A stretch of 64,000 bases of DNA, from assembly GCA_032716605.1 (NCBI GenBank), contig CM064509.1:49114230-49178229 (forward strand), written 5' to 3'. The position numbers and the translations under genes are program-made. Source of the DNA: Paralithodes platypus (taxonomy: Eukaryota > Arthropoda > Malacostraca > Decapoda > Lithodidae). Shown one piece after another: positions 1 through 9,782 of this stretch. Every line of letters begins with the position of its first letter. Position 1 is the first letter of the stretch. The notes under the pieces are model-generated. The model worked only from the letters and a program-made list of their open reading frames with translations. It had not been told where the DNA came from and searched no databases.

Positions 1-1583
1 ATGCAAGATGCAAGTAACGTTAAAATGCACAAAAGGGAAGCTATGGAAAGATCAATTAAATCAATGCAAGATTTAATACAATGAAAAGATGCTTCAATAT
101 AGTTACTCTAAACAACAATAAACTCTTCACTCCTATCTGAAAGAAAGTGAAGTATAGTCCTACAGCATAGACCTGGAAACTTCTGAAAAAAGTCTGATGC
201 TCATAAGATGCTCATATATTAAATTATAGAAAGTCAGGAGGCAGGACACCCAACGTGTATACAGAGTACACAAAAAGATAGGACATATAATGTTAACTGA
301 CACGAGAATATTATAAATGCGCAACGGCAGTAATGTTCGACACTAAAAGAAATGCTTCCTCATCAACGAAACAGTCTACTATGGTTGTGCAACTCAACAA
401 CAACCTAGACTCATAAATGCCGTAAATAATAATGCATACATATCATAAAGAGCTCATGTCCTAACTAGTGTCTGCTAGGCGAATAAAGTCTAGCTGGGAT
501 ATCAAGGTTAGGAAACGGTGGCTGAGCAAGACGGGCTCATAGCCTAGCGTTGTCCTTAAGGCAGTATAGTTAAAGTTACGTTAATGACGGATGCTCTCTT
601 GGCAGATCCAGATCTCAAGTATCTGGTTCTACCCTCGCGATCCCTCTAAAGTCAAGCAAAGCGGCAGCACTGTGTGACAAGGTAGTAGGCTAATGCCCTC
701 TTACCACACGATGCTGCACTCGCAAAAGGCACAACCAAAAAGATAACCTAGGCTACCACAGAAACCGTCGAAGTCGTGTAGGTATAAGCGAACCGTACAC
801 ACATCGCTGACAACGACAACAGAAGCCTTATCCCAGTCTAGCATTAAATAACCCAGCAGAGCACTAAATCAATAATGGAGACACACACCGAGTTCTTAAC
901 CTCTACTAACTAAGAACCCTCAAAACGTATTCTAAGTACATGTAAATATCTCAGAGAGCGACGCACATAATACGATGGGCCGATATGAAATCGTATGCAG
1001 AACCCAAAGGGAGTGTTGTGACGTTAAAAGATAAGAGGAATGAAAGAGAAGAAGTTGAGAAAGAGAGACAGTATCAGAATGGTGGAGATATGGGAGACAG
1101 TGGTAAAAAGGATGTTAGTCATGTGCGCCCCTAGCCTGCTCTAAAGAGAGTAGCTCCTCGAGACCCCCAGGATCACACAAAGGCATGGTGGTCAGCCAAT
1201 CACAGGCCGCTACGTCACCAGGCAGCAGGCCTGCAGAAGGAGCCAGGAACCACCAGCCAATCAAAACCGAGAGAAAGGCCGCACGGGCAGGAAAGTCCTC
1301 CGGGAGGGAGGAGGGAGGAGGGAAGCAACACTCACTACCCCCTCGCTGCCCGCTCGCTCTCTCTCTCTCAACTACACTACAATGCATCTTATGTTCTACT
1401 CATGATATAAAATGTTTCCCGCTGTCACAGACGAAAACAAAGACCACCACAGGACTGTCTGTAACAATGCAAGTACTATGAAAGAAAGAACAACCTTCTC
1501 TGATAACTGTAGCCCATTTCACTGCCCTGGCGAGCGCTAGTGGCTAACGGGAGGCGATTCTGCCAACGCTGGTAGGCGTCACA
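1..1583 (-). repeat. Partial LTR of a Gypsy element (diverged relative of the A/B LTRs)
   Basis: The stretch is non-coding and aligns by eye with the long LTR of element A further right: blocks around 480-560 (GTCTAGCTGGG, GGCTCATAGCCTAGC) and 600-720 correspond to parts of 30590-30800, and the ATGATATAAAATG block near 1400 corresponds to 31530. It ends in GGCGTCACA at 1583, the same end that both A LTRs show (CGTCACA). The orientation is therefore that of element A (element on minus). It directly abuts DIRS reverse-transcriptase codons, so it is inserted into the DIRS element. The left side runs out of the window, so a solo LTR cannot be told from a full element. It is clearly older than A, with many substitutions and indels. 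Confidence 0.7.
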
Positions 1584-2960
1584 CCTGGCACCGAGAATTT
1601 TCACAAAATTAGTCCGGCAAGCCTTTTTGCCACTGTTGATCCAGGGCATAAAGGTGTTTTGGTACCTAGACGACTGGCTAGTGGTGGCAGAGTCAGAGGA
1701 GTTATGTCACATTCATGCAAACCAAGTATTAAATCATGTGCAAAACCTAGGGTTCAAGGTGAACTTGGCGAAGTCTCGCCTGGTTCCCACAAGGAATATT
1801 CAGTGGATAGAGCTGGTCTGGGACACCACCAATCTGACGCTTACTCAGAGTGTGGACAGTCGCGACAGATTTAGCCGGAAACTGTTTCGTTTTCTCCACA
1901 GTCTGAATACGACCAGGAAAACGTTGGATTCTCTGATCGGCTCTCTCAACTGGATCCAATTAACTGTGAAGTTGGGCCGGTTGAAAGTGAAGAGATTAAT
2001 CTTGGAAGGCAACAAAGTTTTTCCTCTCTCGCCGGAGAAGAAATTATGGCCAATTCCTCCATTAATCCACAGCATACTATCGGTCTGGGCCAAGCCCGAG
2101 ACACTATACTCCGTAACAACATGGGTTTCTCCCCCACCTACGGTATGGGTAGACACAGACGCTTCAGGGGCACTTGGTGGGGGGTATCAGTCGGATCTAG
2201 GCCATCAATGACAGGGCACTTGGCCCCAAGACAATCAGTTTCATATCAACAAGCAAGAGCTTTTAGTTCCTCTCTTTTTCCTCCAAGATCACGGCATGTC
2301 GTTACATGCAAAATCAATGGCGTTCCATATGGACAACCTAACCGCAGTCCATTGTATTCAGAAACAAGGCTCGGTGAGGTCCCGAGAGTTGCTCAAAGTG
2401 TCAGAACAGGTCTTTGCCCTAGCAGAATCGCTGGGAATTCACCTACATGCAGCATATCTCCCCGGCGTGTCGAACGTCTGGGCAGACGCTCTATCCCGGA
2501 GGCGGAGCACCTTAGTAGAATGGGCTATCAAACAACCCGTCTTCGACAAAATGATTGCGAGGCCTTACCGTCCACAAGTGGATCTGTTCGCATCCAAAGA
2601 GAATCACAGACTCCTTCTCTTCGTAACTCGCCAGGGGTGACCCCGGCGGGGGGACCGGATGCATTGTTAGAGGACTGGAACAGGTGGCCCTCAATTTATC
2701 TTTTTCCGCCACCAGATTCTGTGCTAATGTGCCTGGTAATTCACATACTAAGAAGTTACCGGGGCTTAGTCTCGATGATCGCGCCGTTATGGCCGTCTCA
2801 GGCGTGGTACCATTAGTTGCAAGAATGGTGCAGGACCCCGGTGACGCTCCCGGTCTCCGCATTCCACTTAGAGACGATTGGCAACCTTCGGACCTCGCTG
2901 AGTTTTGCCTTCTGCAACGCAAAATGGTTAGCTCAATTTGGGGAAAGTGTCACAAATAAA
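1584..2960 (+). pseudogene. DIRS-like retrotransposon reverse transcriptase-RNase H (5' part lost)
   Basis: Codons readable from about 1588 give the tail of an RT palm domain with the catalytic YLDDW box (about 1660) and a following GFKVNLAKS segment. RNase H follows (WVDTDASGALGG near 2150, FHMDNLTAVHCIQ near 2330, PGVSNVWADALSRR near 2465), then PQVDLFASKENH near 2575 and IYLFPPPDSV near 2700. This order is characteristic of DIRS/Ngaro/PAT elements, not of Gypsy. The frame is broken by a stop at 2209, a frameshift near 2635 and a TAG at 2814. The N-terminal RT and any gag are missing because an LTR replaces them at 1583. The matching tyrosine recombinase is at 8810-9717 on the same strand, separated by the inserted LINE. 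Confidence 0.85.
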
Positions 2961-3007
2961 CTTGTGAACCTTACCTTTAGATACCTTTAGATGTGTTCGC
3001 CGCTCTT

Positions 3008-6000
3008 CTAGCGGCACCAAGGAGCGCGACGCCCCTCGTTATGGGTGGTGATTTGGTGCAGTAGACTGTTTGAAGCGACAGCTCGCTCCCTTGCGAGGAT
3101 GGGCTCGTCTGGCACTTTTTGCAGTTCGACATCTAGGGCTCTCTTGAAGTTGTCTAGCGAGATGTCCCTCATGTCTCTTACTCGCCGTGGGAGTTTGTTG
3201 AAGAGATGTGGGCCTCTGTGTGATAACCAGCCCTCTCGCAGAGAGCCCATAGCACCCCTGTTATTCATCCGGGGGATTTCGCATTCCCAGCCTCTCCTAT
3301 CACTGAATTTCATGACTATCGGAGTATGTAGGTTTGGTACTAAACCCTCTGCGATTTTCCATGTGTATATTATTAGGAAACGTTCTCTTCTACGTTCCAG
3401 TGAGTACAGATTCAGTGCTCTTAAACGCTCCCAATAGTGTAGATGTTTTATCGAACTTATATGCGAAGTGAAATTTCTTTGTACACTCTCTACGTCATTT
3501 ATTTCACCTGCTTTGTATGGGGATGTTAATACGCTACAGTATTCAAGCCGCGGTAGCACTAGAAATTTGAAGAGCGTTATCATAGGCAATTCACCGCGTG
3601 TTTTAAAAGTACGCAGAATCTAACCCGTTAGACGTTTCGCAGCCGCCACTTTGACCTGGTTATGTACTTTGAAACCCATATTTTCAGACATTAATACCCC
3701 AAGGTCTTTCACACTGTCTTTCCGTTCTATTATGTGGTTAGATTCTGTTAAGTAATTTGTAATTTCTTTAACACCATTATTATCTCCGTACCGTATTAGT
3801 TGGAATTTTTCCTCATTGAATTGCATGTTGTTTTCCCTGGTCCACTGGAACACTGCATTCATGTCTTCCTGCAGTCGGCCCGTGTCCTCTTGTGTGTTTA
3901 CTATCTTGCTTAATTTTGTGTCATCAGCAAAAGACGACACCGTACTGTGTCTGGTGTTGGTATCTATGTCGCAAATTAGTATGAGGAACAGGTGGGGCAC
4001 TAGCACTGTTCCTTGGGGCACTGAGCTTTTGACATCCGAAGGCTCAGAAGTGACTTGGTTTACTGCTACCGATTGTTTTCGGTTTACGAGGAAATTGTAC
4101 ATCCACCGTCCGATTTTCCCAGTTATACCTTTTGCTTTCAGTTTGTGGGCTATTATACCATGGTCACATTTATCAAATGCCTTAGCAAAATCGGTGTAAA
4201 TGACATCCACGTTTTTCTTTTCTTCTAGCGCTTTAAGAATTTTGTCATAGTGTTCCAAAAGTTGTGAGAGACATGATCTTCCCGCTCTGAACCCATGTTG
4301 ACCGGTGTTGTGTAGTTCATTTGTCTCCATGAATGTTGAAATTTTGCTTCGCAGGAATTGCTCGAAAACTTTAATGATGTGAGAGGTTAGAGCTACCGGG
4401 CGGTAGTTTTTTGGTAGTGCTTTAGTCCCTCCTTTATGCAGTGGGGCAATTATTGCGTTTTTCAAGCTATCTGGTATGTCACCAGTGTCTAGACTCCTTC
4501 TCCACATTATAGCCAGGGGTTTTGAGAGGTTTTCCTTACATTTTTTCATTAGGATCGAATTCCATGAGTCCGGGCCTGGTGCCGAGTGGGATGGCATGTC
4601 GGAAATGGCCTCTTCTATGTCTTTTGGACCGAAATCAATATCCAGCATCTGAGGGGTTTCCGTGGGGGAGGTTTCCATGAAAAATATATTTTGGTCTCTG
4701 ATGACTTTTGTTTCATCAGGCTCACTGAATGCCATTTCATACTGCCTGCTTAAGAGTTCGCTCATTTCCTTTTTGTCCCCTGTGAAAGAGCCGTCCCCTT
4801 TGCTCAGTGGGCCGATGTTTGATGTTGTTTTAGCCTTTTGTTTGGCGTATGAAAAGAAGTATTTGGAATGTTCCTTTATACCTGCATATTGCTTTCCTCT
4901 CCTCTTCCATATGTTGTAGTTCATATGATATTCTTAGCCTTTGTTCAATTTCCACAATTTCTCTATCTATTTCGACCTTTTGCCTATCCTGTAGATTTTG
5001 AATGTGTGCATCTTTGTGTGAGTAATTTTCTTCTTCTGTACAGCCTCCTCCTTTCCCGATCTTATTTGCTTCTTCGTTTTGTTTGTCTTGCAGGTATATG
5101 GTGGCTACAGATTTGGGTCATGGTTTCTGTTATTAAGGCTAGACATTCTGCTGGTGTCAGGTTATCCATTAAATCTTCCCAGTCTATTTCCTCCATTTCT
5201 TGATTTACTTCTTCCCATCTAATGTTTTTGTTATTGAAGTTAAATTTACTGAAGGGGCCGGTTTTTGTTCTCGATTCTGAGGTTGTCTGTACACTTTCTA
5301 AGGTTGTTTTGATCTCAATTAATTTATGATCTGAGTATGTTGTGTCCGATATGTTAATGCTGTGTACTAGAGAGTCGTTGTTAGTGAAGACCAGGTCTAA
5401 GATATTGTTTTCCCGTGTGGGTTCAGCAATATGTTGGGTAAGACTAAAAAAATAACAAAGTTCAAAAAGCTCTCTCGTATTAGTATTTGCTTCTCCGGTG
5501 TTATTTGCCACTAACTGGTTTTCTAGTTGTCTCCATTTAATGTTTGGTAGGTTAAAGTCTCCTAGCCATATAATATTTGGTGTTGGGTTCCCCAGGGTTT
5601 CCACTTCTGATTTTATTTTGTTGAGCTGGGTTTTGAATTCTTCTCGGGATGAGTCTGGAGGCCTGTATGTAACAATAACTGCTAAATTTAGGGATTCTAT
5701 TTTAACTCCAAGTATTTCCACCACTTCATTACTGTTATTTAGGAATTCAGTACATATCAGTGAGTCATGTATGTACAAGGCTACACCTCCATGTGATCTA
5801 TGCGTTCTGTCCGCCCTATGTAGGTTGTAACCAGGAATCCATACCTCACTATCTTCCTGATCTTTAATGTGAGTTTCTGTGAGAGCCGCAAATATAGCGT
5901 TTCCTTCTTCTAGCAGGCCTCTAATAAATGGTACTTTGTTCGTGGTTCTACTTTTTAGGCCTTGGATATTTGCAAACAAGATTGGGGAGGGATTGTTTGG

Positions 6001-6042
6001 AGTACTATGTATACCTAATAGTCTTCGGGATGTATTGGCCAC
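3008..6042 (-). pseudogene. LINE ORF2: endonuclease-reverse transcriptase, broken
   Basis: The start ATG at 6042 overlaps the ORF1 end by 28 nt. The N-terminal part (6042-5062) is an exonuclease/endonuclease/phosphatase fold: FANIQGLKSR, AALTETHIKD, WLGDFNLPN and YSDHKLIEI give the catalytic Asn, Glu, Asp and His positions. After a frameshift between 5062 and 4924 the reverse transcriptase follows (4924-3620): NYRPVALTS, DFAKAFDKCDH, SVPQGTVL and the FADDTKL catalytic box. An in-frame TAG at about 3620 then interrupts the C-terminal thumb-like region, which continues in the same frame to 3008. There are thus one frameshift and one stop in otherwise well-preserved sequence, so loss of function is recent. 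CR1 versus jockey clade needs a tree. Confidence 0.85.
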
Positions 6043-7301
6043 TCTTGGGAGGCCAGGAGGTGCTCGAGGTGTTCTATGTGCTCTTCCATCTCCCTCAGTC
6101 TCTTCATCTTCATCTGCCCTTTCCCTCCTTGCCTTTTTCCTCTGTCTCGTCCTCGCATAGCTAGAGAGTTTTTTGGGCTACCATTCGTGTTAGGTCTAGC
6201 ATATCTCCAAGTCCCTTTAATATGAAAAGCTGGGCATTTCATATTGTAGCAAGTCTTGTTCTCAAGTGATGTCTTGCAAAGGGATGGGTGGTGGTATTTG
6301 CAGGTTTCACCAAATCTACATTTTCCATGACTGGTTATGTTGTTGCAAATTTTGGGATGAGCAAATCTACATGCATTCCCATTATATTCGCCCTTTTGAC
6401 CAGAGTAGCACCTTCTTTCCAGATAATATCTGCACACTGGTGTAGACAACCCCAGTAGGTGTGGCTGGGGCTGCAAGGGGTTATGTGGTGAGCTGCGTGT
6501 GGTTGTGGGTGATAGTGGGCTTGGTGTATGGGTGGGTGAGGCCTGCAGGGGGGTGGAGTTACGGGTCGGTTGTAGGTGGGCAGGTGGCAGTGGTGAGGGG
6601 GGAGACGATGTGGAAGGGGAGCCTGATATGGGGGCTTGTTGCATCCTATGTTCATCCTGCAAATGTATTTGATCAACAGCAGTAGGGTGGTCAATGGCCA
6701 TGGATGGGATTAATGTGGGTGTTTTCTGGGTCTGGGGAGGTGTGGGGAGATGTGCGGCAGGGTTTGTGGATATGTAGGGTGCGAAAGGTTGTTGTTCGGC
6801 AGGCGATGTGTGTTGATGTGCAGGAGGCAATGTGGGCATTTTCATGGGAAGGTGTGCGTGTGTGGGTTGTGATATTAGTATGGGCCCTGAGGCCCTAATA
6901 GTTCCCCATTTTCTGTGAAAGGTAGCTATGTCTTGGCTATATTTCAGTCTATCTTGTACTTCTGTATTTTCTACAGTCTGTATGACTTGCCATGTGATAT
7001 CGAAACAACTATCGCAGAAATGGAGGTTCTTCCCTCTTGTATTGTACGCCTCATTTATTGGTGTCAATCCTATGCAAATCCAGTGGTATGGTTGCTTGCA
7101 TATCCGACATGCGGTGCCATTATGCATGTGTATATTCATCTTACAACTCGTACAGTTGTCTCTGGTAAAAAAAAAAAAAAATCTTTTCTTTTTCTTTTTC
7201 CACCCGCCCTTACATGGGGGAGAGAGAGAGATTTGATTTGATTTTGCCCCGAGGGGCGAGTTTATTGAGCAGCGCCCCCCATCCTGTGAGGGGACAACCA
7301 C
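6015..7301 (-). CDS. LINE ORF1 protein with PHD-type and three CCCH zinc fingers
   Basis: This is a 428-codon uninterrupted reading frame. After a lysine/phenylalanine low-complexity stretch (encoded by an A-run at 7169-7181, so the true start may be internal) comes a PHD-like C4HC3 finger at about residues 50-100 (CTSC, CRIC, H, C, CDSC). A proline/threonine-rich linker covers about residues 130-280. Then come three CCCH-type fingers at about residues 285-360, the middle one being C-x8-C-x5-C-x3-H. The C-terminus is basic and then glutamate-rich (EEHIEHLEHLL, possible coiled coil). Nucleic-acid binding and particle formation are the expected roles of a LINE ORF1; that part is inference. Its last 28 nt overlap the ORF2 start, suggesting coupled translation. 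No frame-disrupting lesion was seen. Confidence 0.8.
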   Translation of the reverse strand: MVVPSQDGGRCSINSPLGAKSNQISLSPPCKGGWKKKKKRFFFFFTRDNCTSCKMNIHMHNGTACRICKQPYHWICIGLTPINEAYNTRGKNLHFCDSCFDITWQVIQTVENTEVQDRLKYSQDIATFHRKWGTIRASGPILISQPTHAHLPMKMPTLPPAHQHTSPAEQQPFAPYISTNPAAHLPTPPQTQKTPTLIPSMAIDHPTAVDQIHLQDEHRMQQAPISGSPSTSSPPSPLPPAHLQPTRNSTPLQASPTHTPSPLSPTTTRSSPHNPLQPQPHLLGLSTPVCRYYLERRCYSGQKGEYNGNACRFAHPKICNNITSHGKCRFGETCKYHHPSLCKTSLENKTCYNMKCPAFHIKGTWRYARPNTNGSPKNSLAMRGRDRGKRQGGKGQMKMKRLREMEEHIEHLEHLLASQEWPIHPEDY

Positions 7302-7320
7302 TAGTAAGGCGATACATACT

Positions 7321-7464
7321 GCTCAAAGAGCCATTATTCCACTGAAACAACAGCATCGTCGTCTGGTTACATTCATATTTGTGTTTATAAATCAGGTTGG
7401 CATTATTCAGATGTGTTATTATAGTTTCCTCATTTAATTGTCACATGGTCTGTATATACGTATC

Positions 7465-7506
<42 letters not shown>

Positions 7507-8800
7507 CAAGCTTGTAGTGACTGAATTATTAATTGACAGGTTGTAAATAATAGCACTACAGAACTAGTGCAATCGTATGAGGAGACTATTCATATTTTCA
7601 TTACATCAATGGTTATTGAGATCATAGTTAGCTGAATACAATTATTGTCAAGAATTGATTAAACACCGAATGAAGCTTCAAATAATGCACTCGTTTCCAG
7701 GGACTACCACTCGGAGAGAACATTGAAGTCAAACGGTCGTCAACCAACACTTAATATGCTGAACATAAACTGTGTGTTTGTTTGTTTATTTTCCCTCCCT
7801 GTTCTTTTTTCCTCTTTTTTTCCTTTAATAAATTGGCTGTGGTTCATCTTCTGTGTTTATTTTATTTAGACTGCTTTTAAACATGTTGTTGAGTCTTAAA
7901 TTTGGTTGTTGTGCATAATATTCCTTAATTTTCTCTAGAGTTGGGTCTTGTGATAGTTCTAGTTTGTAGAGAGAGAGAGAGAGAGAAGGAGGGGGGGGAC
8001 AAGGGGCTTGGAGGACAAGGAGGTGTTTGTTACGCGGTTTGTGGGGAGTGTGGGAGGGGGGGGGGGGGGGGGAGTGCCACTCGTTTACACTCGTTATGTT
8101 TAAACTTTAAGTAACTTTAAGTAACACTTTCAATAATTATCTTATGAAACAGAATTCTCACTGCCCTAACCACTTTTCCCGTTTTTGGTCGACTGTTTAA
8201 CGGAATATACGGCACTCTAGAAAAATATCGAACTTTCCAGGCTACCTATACCTGTATATAGTATCTATTTTAATTTTCATATTTTACCTATCAACTTGAT
8301 TCAACACTGCTCAGGTTCGAATTTTCACCACATTTGGTTGCGTGGGAGATCTTTCTCTCCAATAACGTCACTACTAACCTGCGATATGGTCGAGAAATAA
8401 TCTGCACTGATTAATTTGTTTAAATATTGTTTTTCTCTGTTTGCTATTATTTACGATATTTGTTTTGTCGGTACCCTTTCCTGTCGAGGTTAAGTTTCGC
8501 TTTTGATAAAATCGTATAGGGGGAGGGGAGGGGACGTGTCCAGGAGAGCGAGGGGATATATGTGTTTATGGTCTTTGCGGTCACTGAGGGTATTTTGTTT
8601 ACAGCATACGTCCTGTTCCCAAGCTAAAAGTTAAAAGTTCCCCTGACTTTAATTCTCTGTATTATACTTTCCTAGTTTATTTACGTGATATACGATGTTC
8701 ACTATAACTTTTTTAACTTAGGCTTCCTATTTTCCCATAGCCCTGTTTGATTTCATAGGACTATATAGCTAACACTTTGCTTTTGGGACGTAACGGTTAG
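7321..8800. other. Non-coding stretch between LINE and tyrosine recombinase
   Basis: No coding sequence is recognisable. It holds an A-run of more than 30 nt (7468-7501) directly followed by AGCAAGCAAGC, a GA run (7971-7986), a G-run of about 17 nt (8057-8073), and AT-rich DNA. It may be non-coding DIRS sequence between RNase H and recombinase, plus a poly(A)-tailed retro-insertion, but nothing proves this. Confidence 0.4.
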
Positions 8801-8809
8801 GCCTATACT

Positions 8810-9717
8810 ATGTCTACCAGGAGAAAATTTCAATCACATTGGAAAACTTTTACAACCTGGATTGTAGAGTCAGGGCAAACGGATGCCTTGGGAGCCTTGA
8901 TTTTCAAATACCTAGATTATCTATTTGAGCAAAAACTTTTTTCAGTAGTCACATTAAAAAATAATTTATCAGCCATCAGAACTCACTTCTTTGAACTCAC
9001 AGGTCTTTCCATACCGCAGGCGGAGGAGAAAGGGTTTATGAGGGCGTGTTTTAAGCTGCGCCCTCCACCGCGTCAGCTCATGCCCACCTGGTCACTAGAC
9101 AAAGCCTTATCATTGCTTCAATCGCATAAATACAATAACGCGCCGGATTTTGATTCACTCTTAAAGAAGGCTGTTTTCCTGATGGCTCTCGCCACGGGAA
9201 TAGGGTGTCTGAGCTGGCGGCGATGAGCAACGAACCTAATTGCCTTAGGTTTGGGAGACTGCACGATCATGTACAAATCGCGCCGTCTCCCACATTCATA
9301 GCAAAAAATTAGCATTCTGATCATGTGTTTTCTGAGTTTTCTGTTCCGGCGTTGAAACGCGGACACTCTCATCATATTTTATGCCCAGTGCAGGCCTTAA
9401 CTAAGTTTATGAGGGCTGCGCCTCCTCACCAATCAGGTGCTCTATGGGTGAACCAGGCAGGTAATCGTGTTACGAGGAGAAAGTTAGCTTCTCTGTTAGT
9501 CGACGTCATTAAAGAGAGTAACCCCGACATGGTGGGCAGGGCTCACGACATCAGGAAATGGGCAGTCTCTCTTTGTTTCTTACAAAACTTTTCGATAGAA
9601 GACATTGCTAATACTCAATTATGGGCGTCCAATCATACTTTCGTAACACGTTACCTGTCAGTCGCTCTTGATAAACCAAAGCGTACCTGTGTAGCTTTAC
9701 GACAACGGGTCCAGTAG
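8810..9717 (+). pseudogene. DIRS-like tyrosine recombinase (frameshifted)
   Basis: The first 138 codons give the SAM-like N-terminal core-binding domain (MSTRRKFQSHWKTF, LKNNLSAIRTH) followed by the start of the catalytic domain. At about 9200 the conserved ATGxRxSEL segment is split by a one-base deletion: the frame shifts exactly where the first catalytic Arg is encoded (GNRVSELA is read in the next frame). A stop follows at about 9310. The C-terminal half (9325-9717) keeps the HDIRK box (catalytic His-x-x-Arg) and the RYL tyrosine near 9650. This recombinase replaces a DDE integrase and inserts circular DIRS cDNA; that role is known for the family. It pairs with the RT-RNase H at 1584-2960. 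About 55 bp after the stop a G-run and the 1049-bp tandem repeat begin. Confidence 0.85.
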
Positions 9718-9782
9718 GTTATGTTCTATTGTGTAAGATTTATTTTAAGAGAAAGGGGGGGGGGGGTGCGGAATAGCCCATA

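Larger units (their letters stand above)
2961..7320 (-). mobile_element. Nearly full-length CR1/jockey-type LINE with two ORFs
   Basis: The non-LTR retrotransposon lies on minus with ORF1 at 7301-6015 and ORF2 at 6042-3008. Both ORFs have the domains expected of the CR1/jockey group: a zinc-finger ORF1, then apurinic-type endonuclease plus reverse transcriptase. There is no poly(A). The 3' end carries a short tandem tail (ACCTTTAGAT twice as read on plus, 2973-2992), typical of CR1-like elements. The 5' end is estimated at 7300-7320 because recognisable element sequence stops there. It is inserted in the DIRS element. I could not identify the target-site duplication. Confidence 0.8.

Noticed and set aside
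6461..6898. Plus-strand Val/Gly/Trp-rich frames
   Set aside because: Antisense of the proline-rich linker of LINE ORF1.
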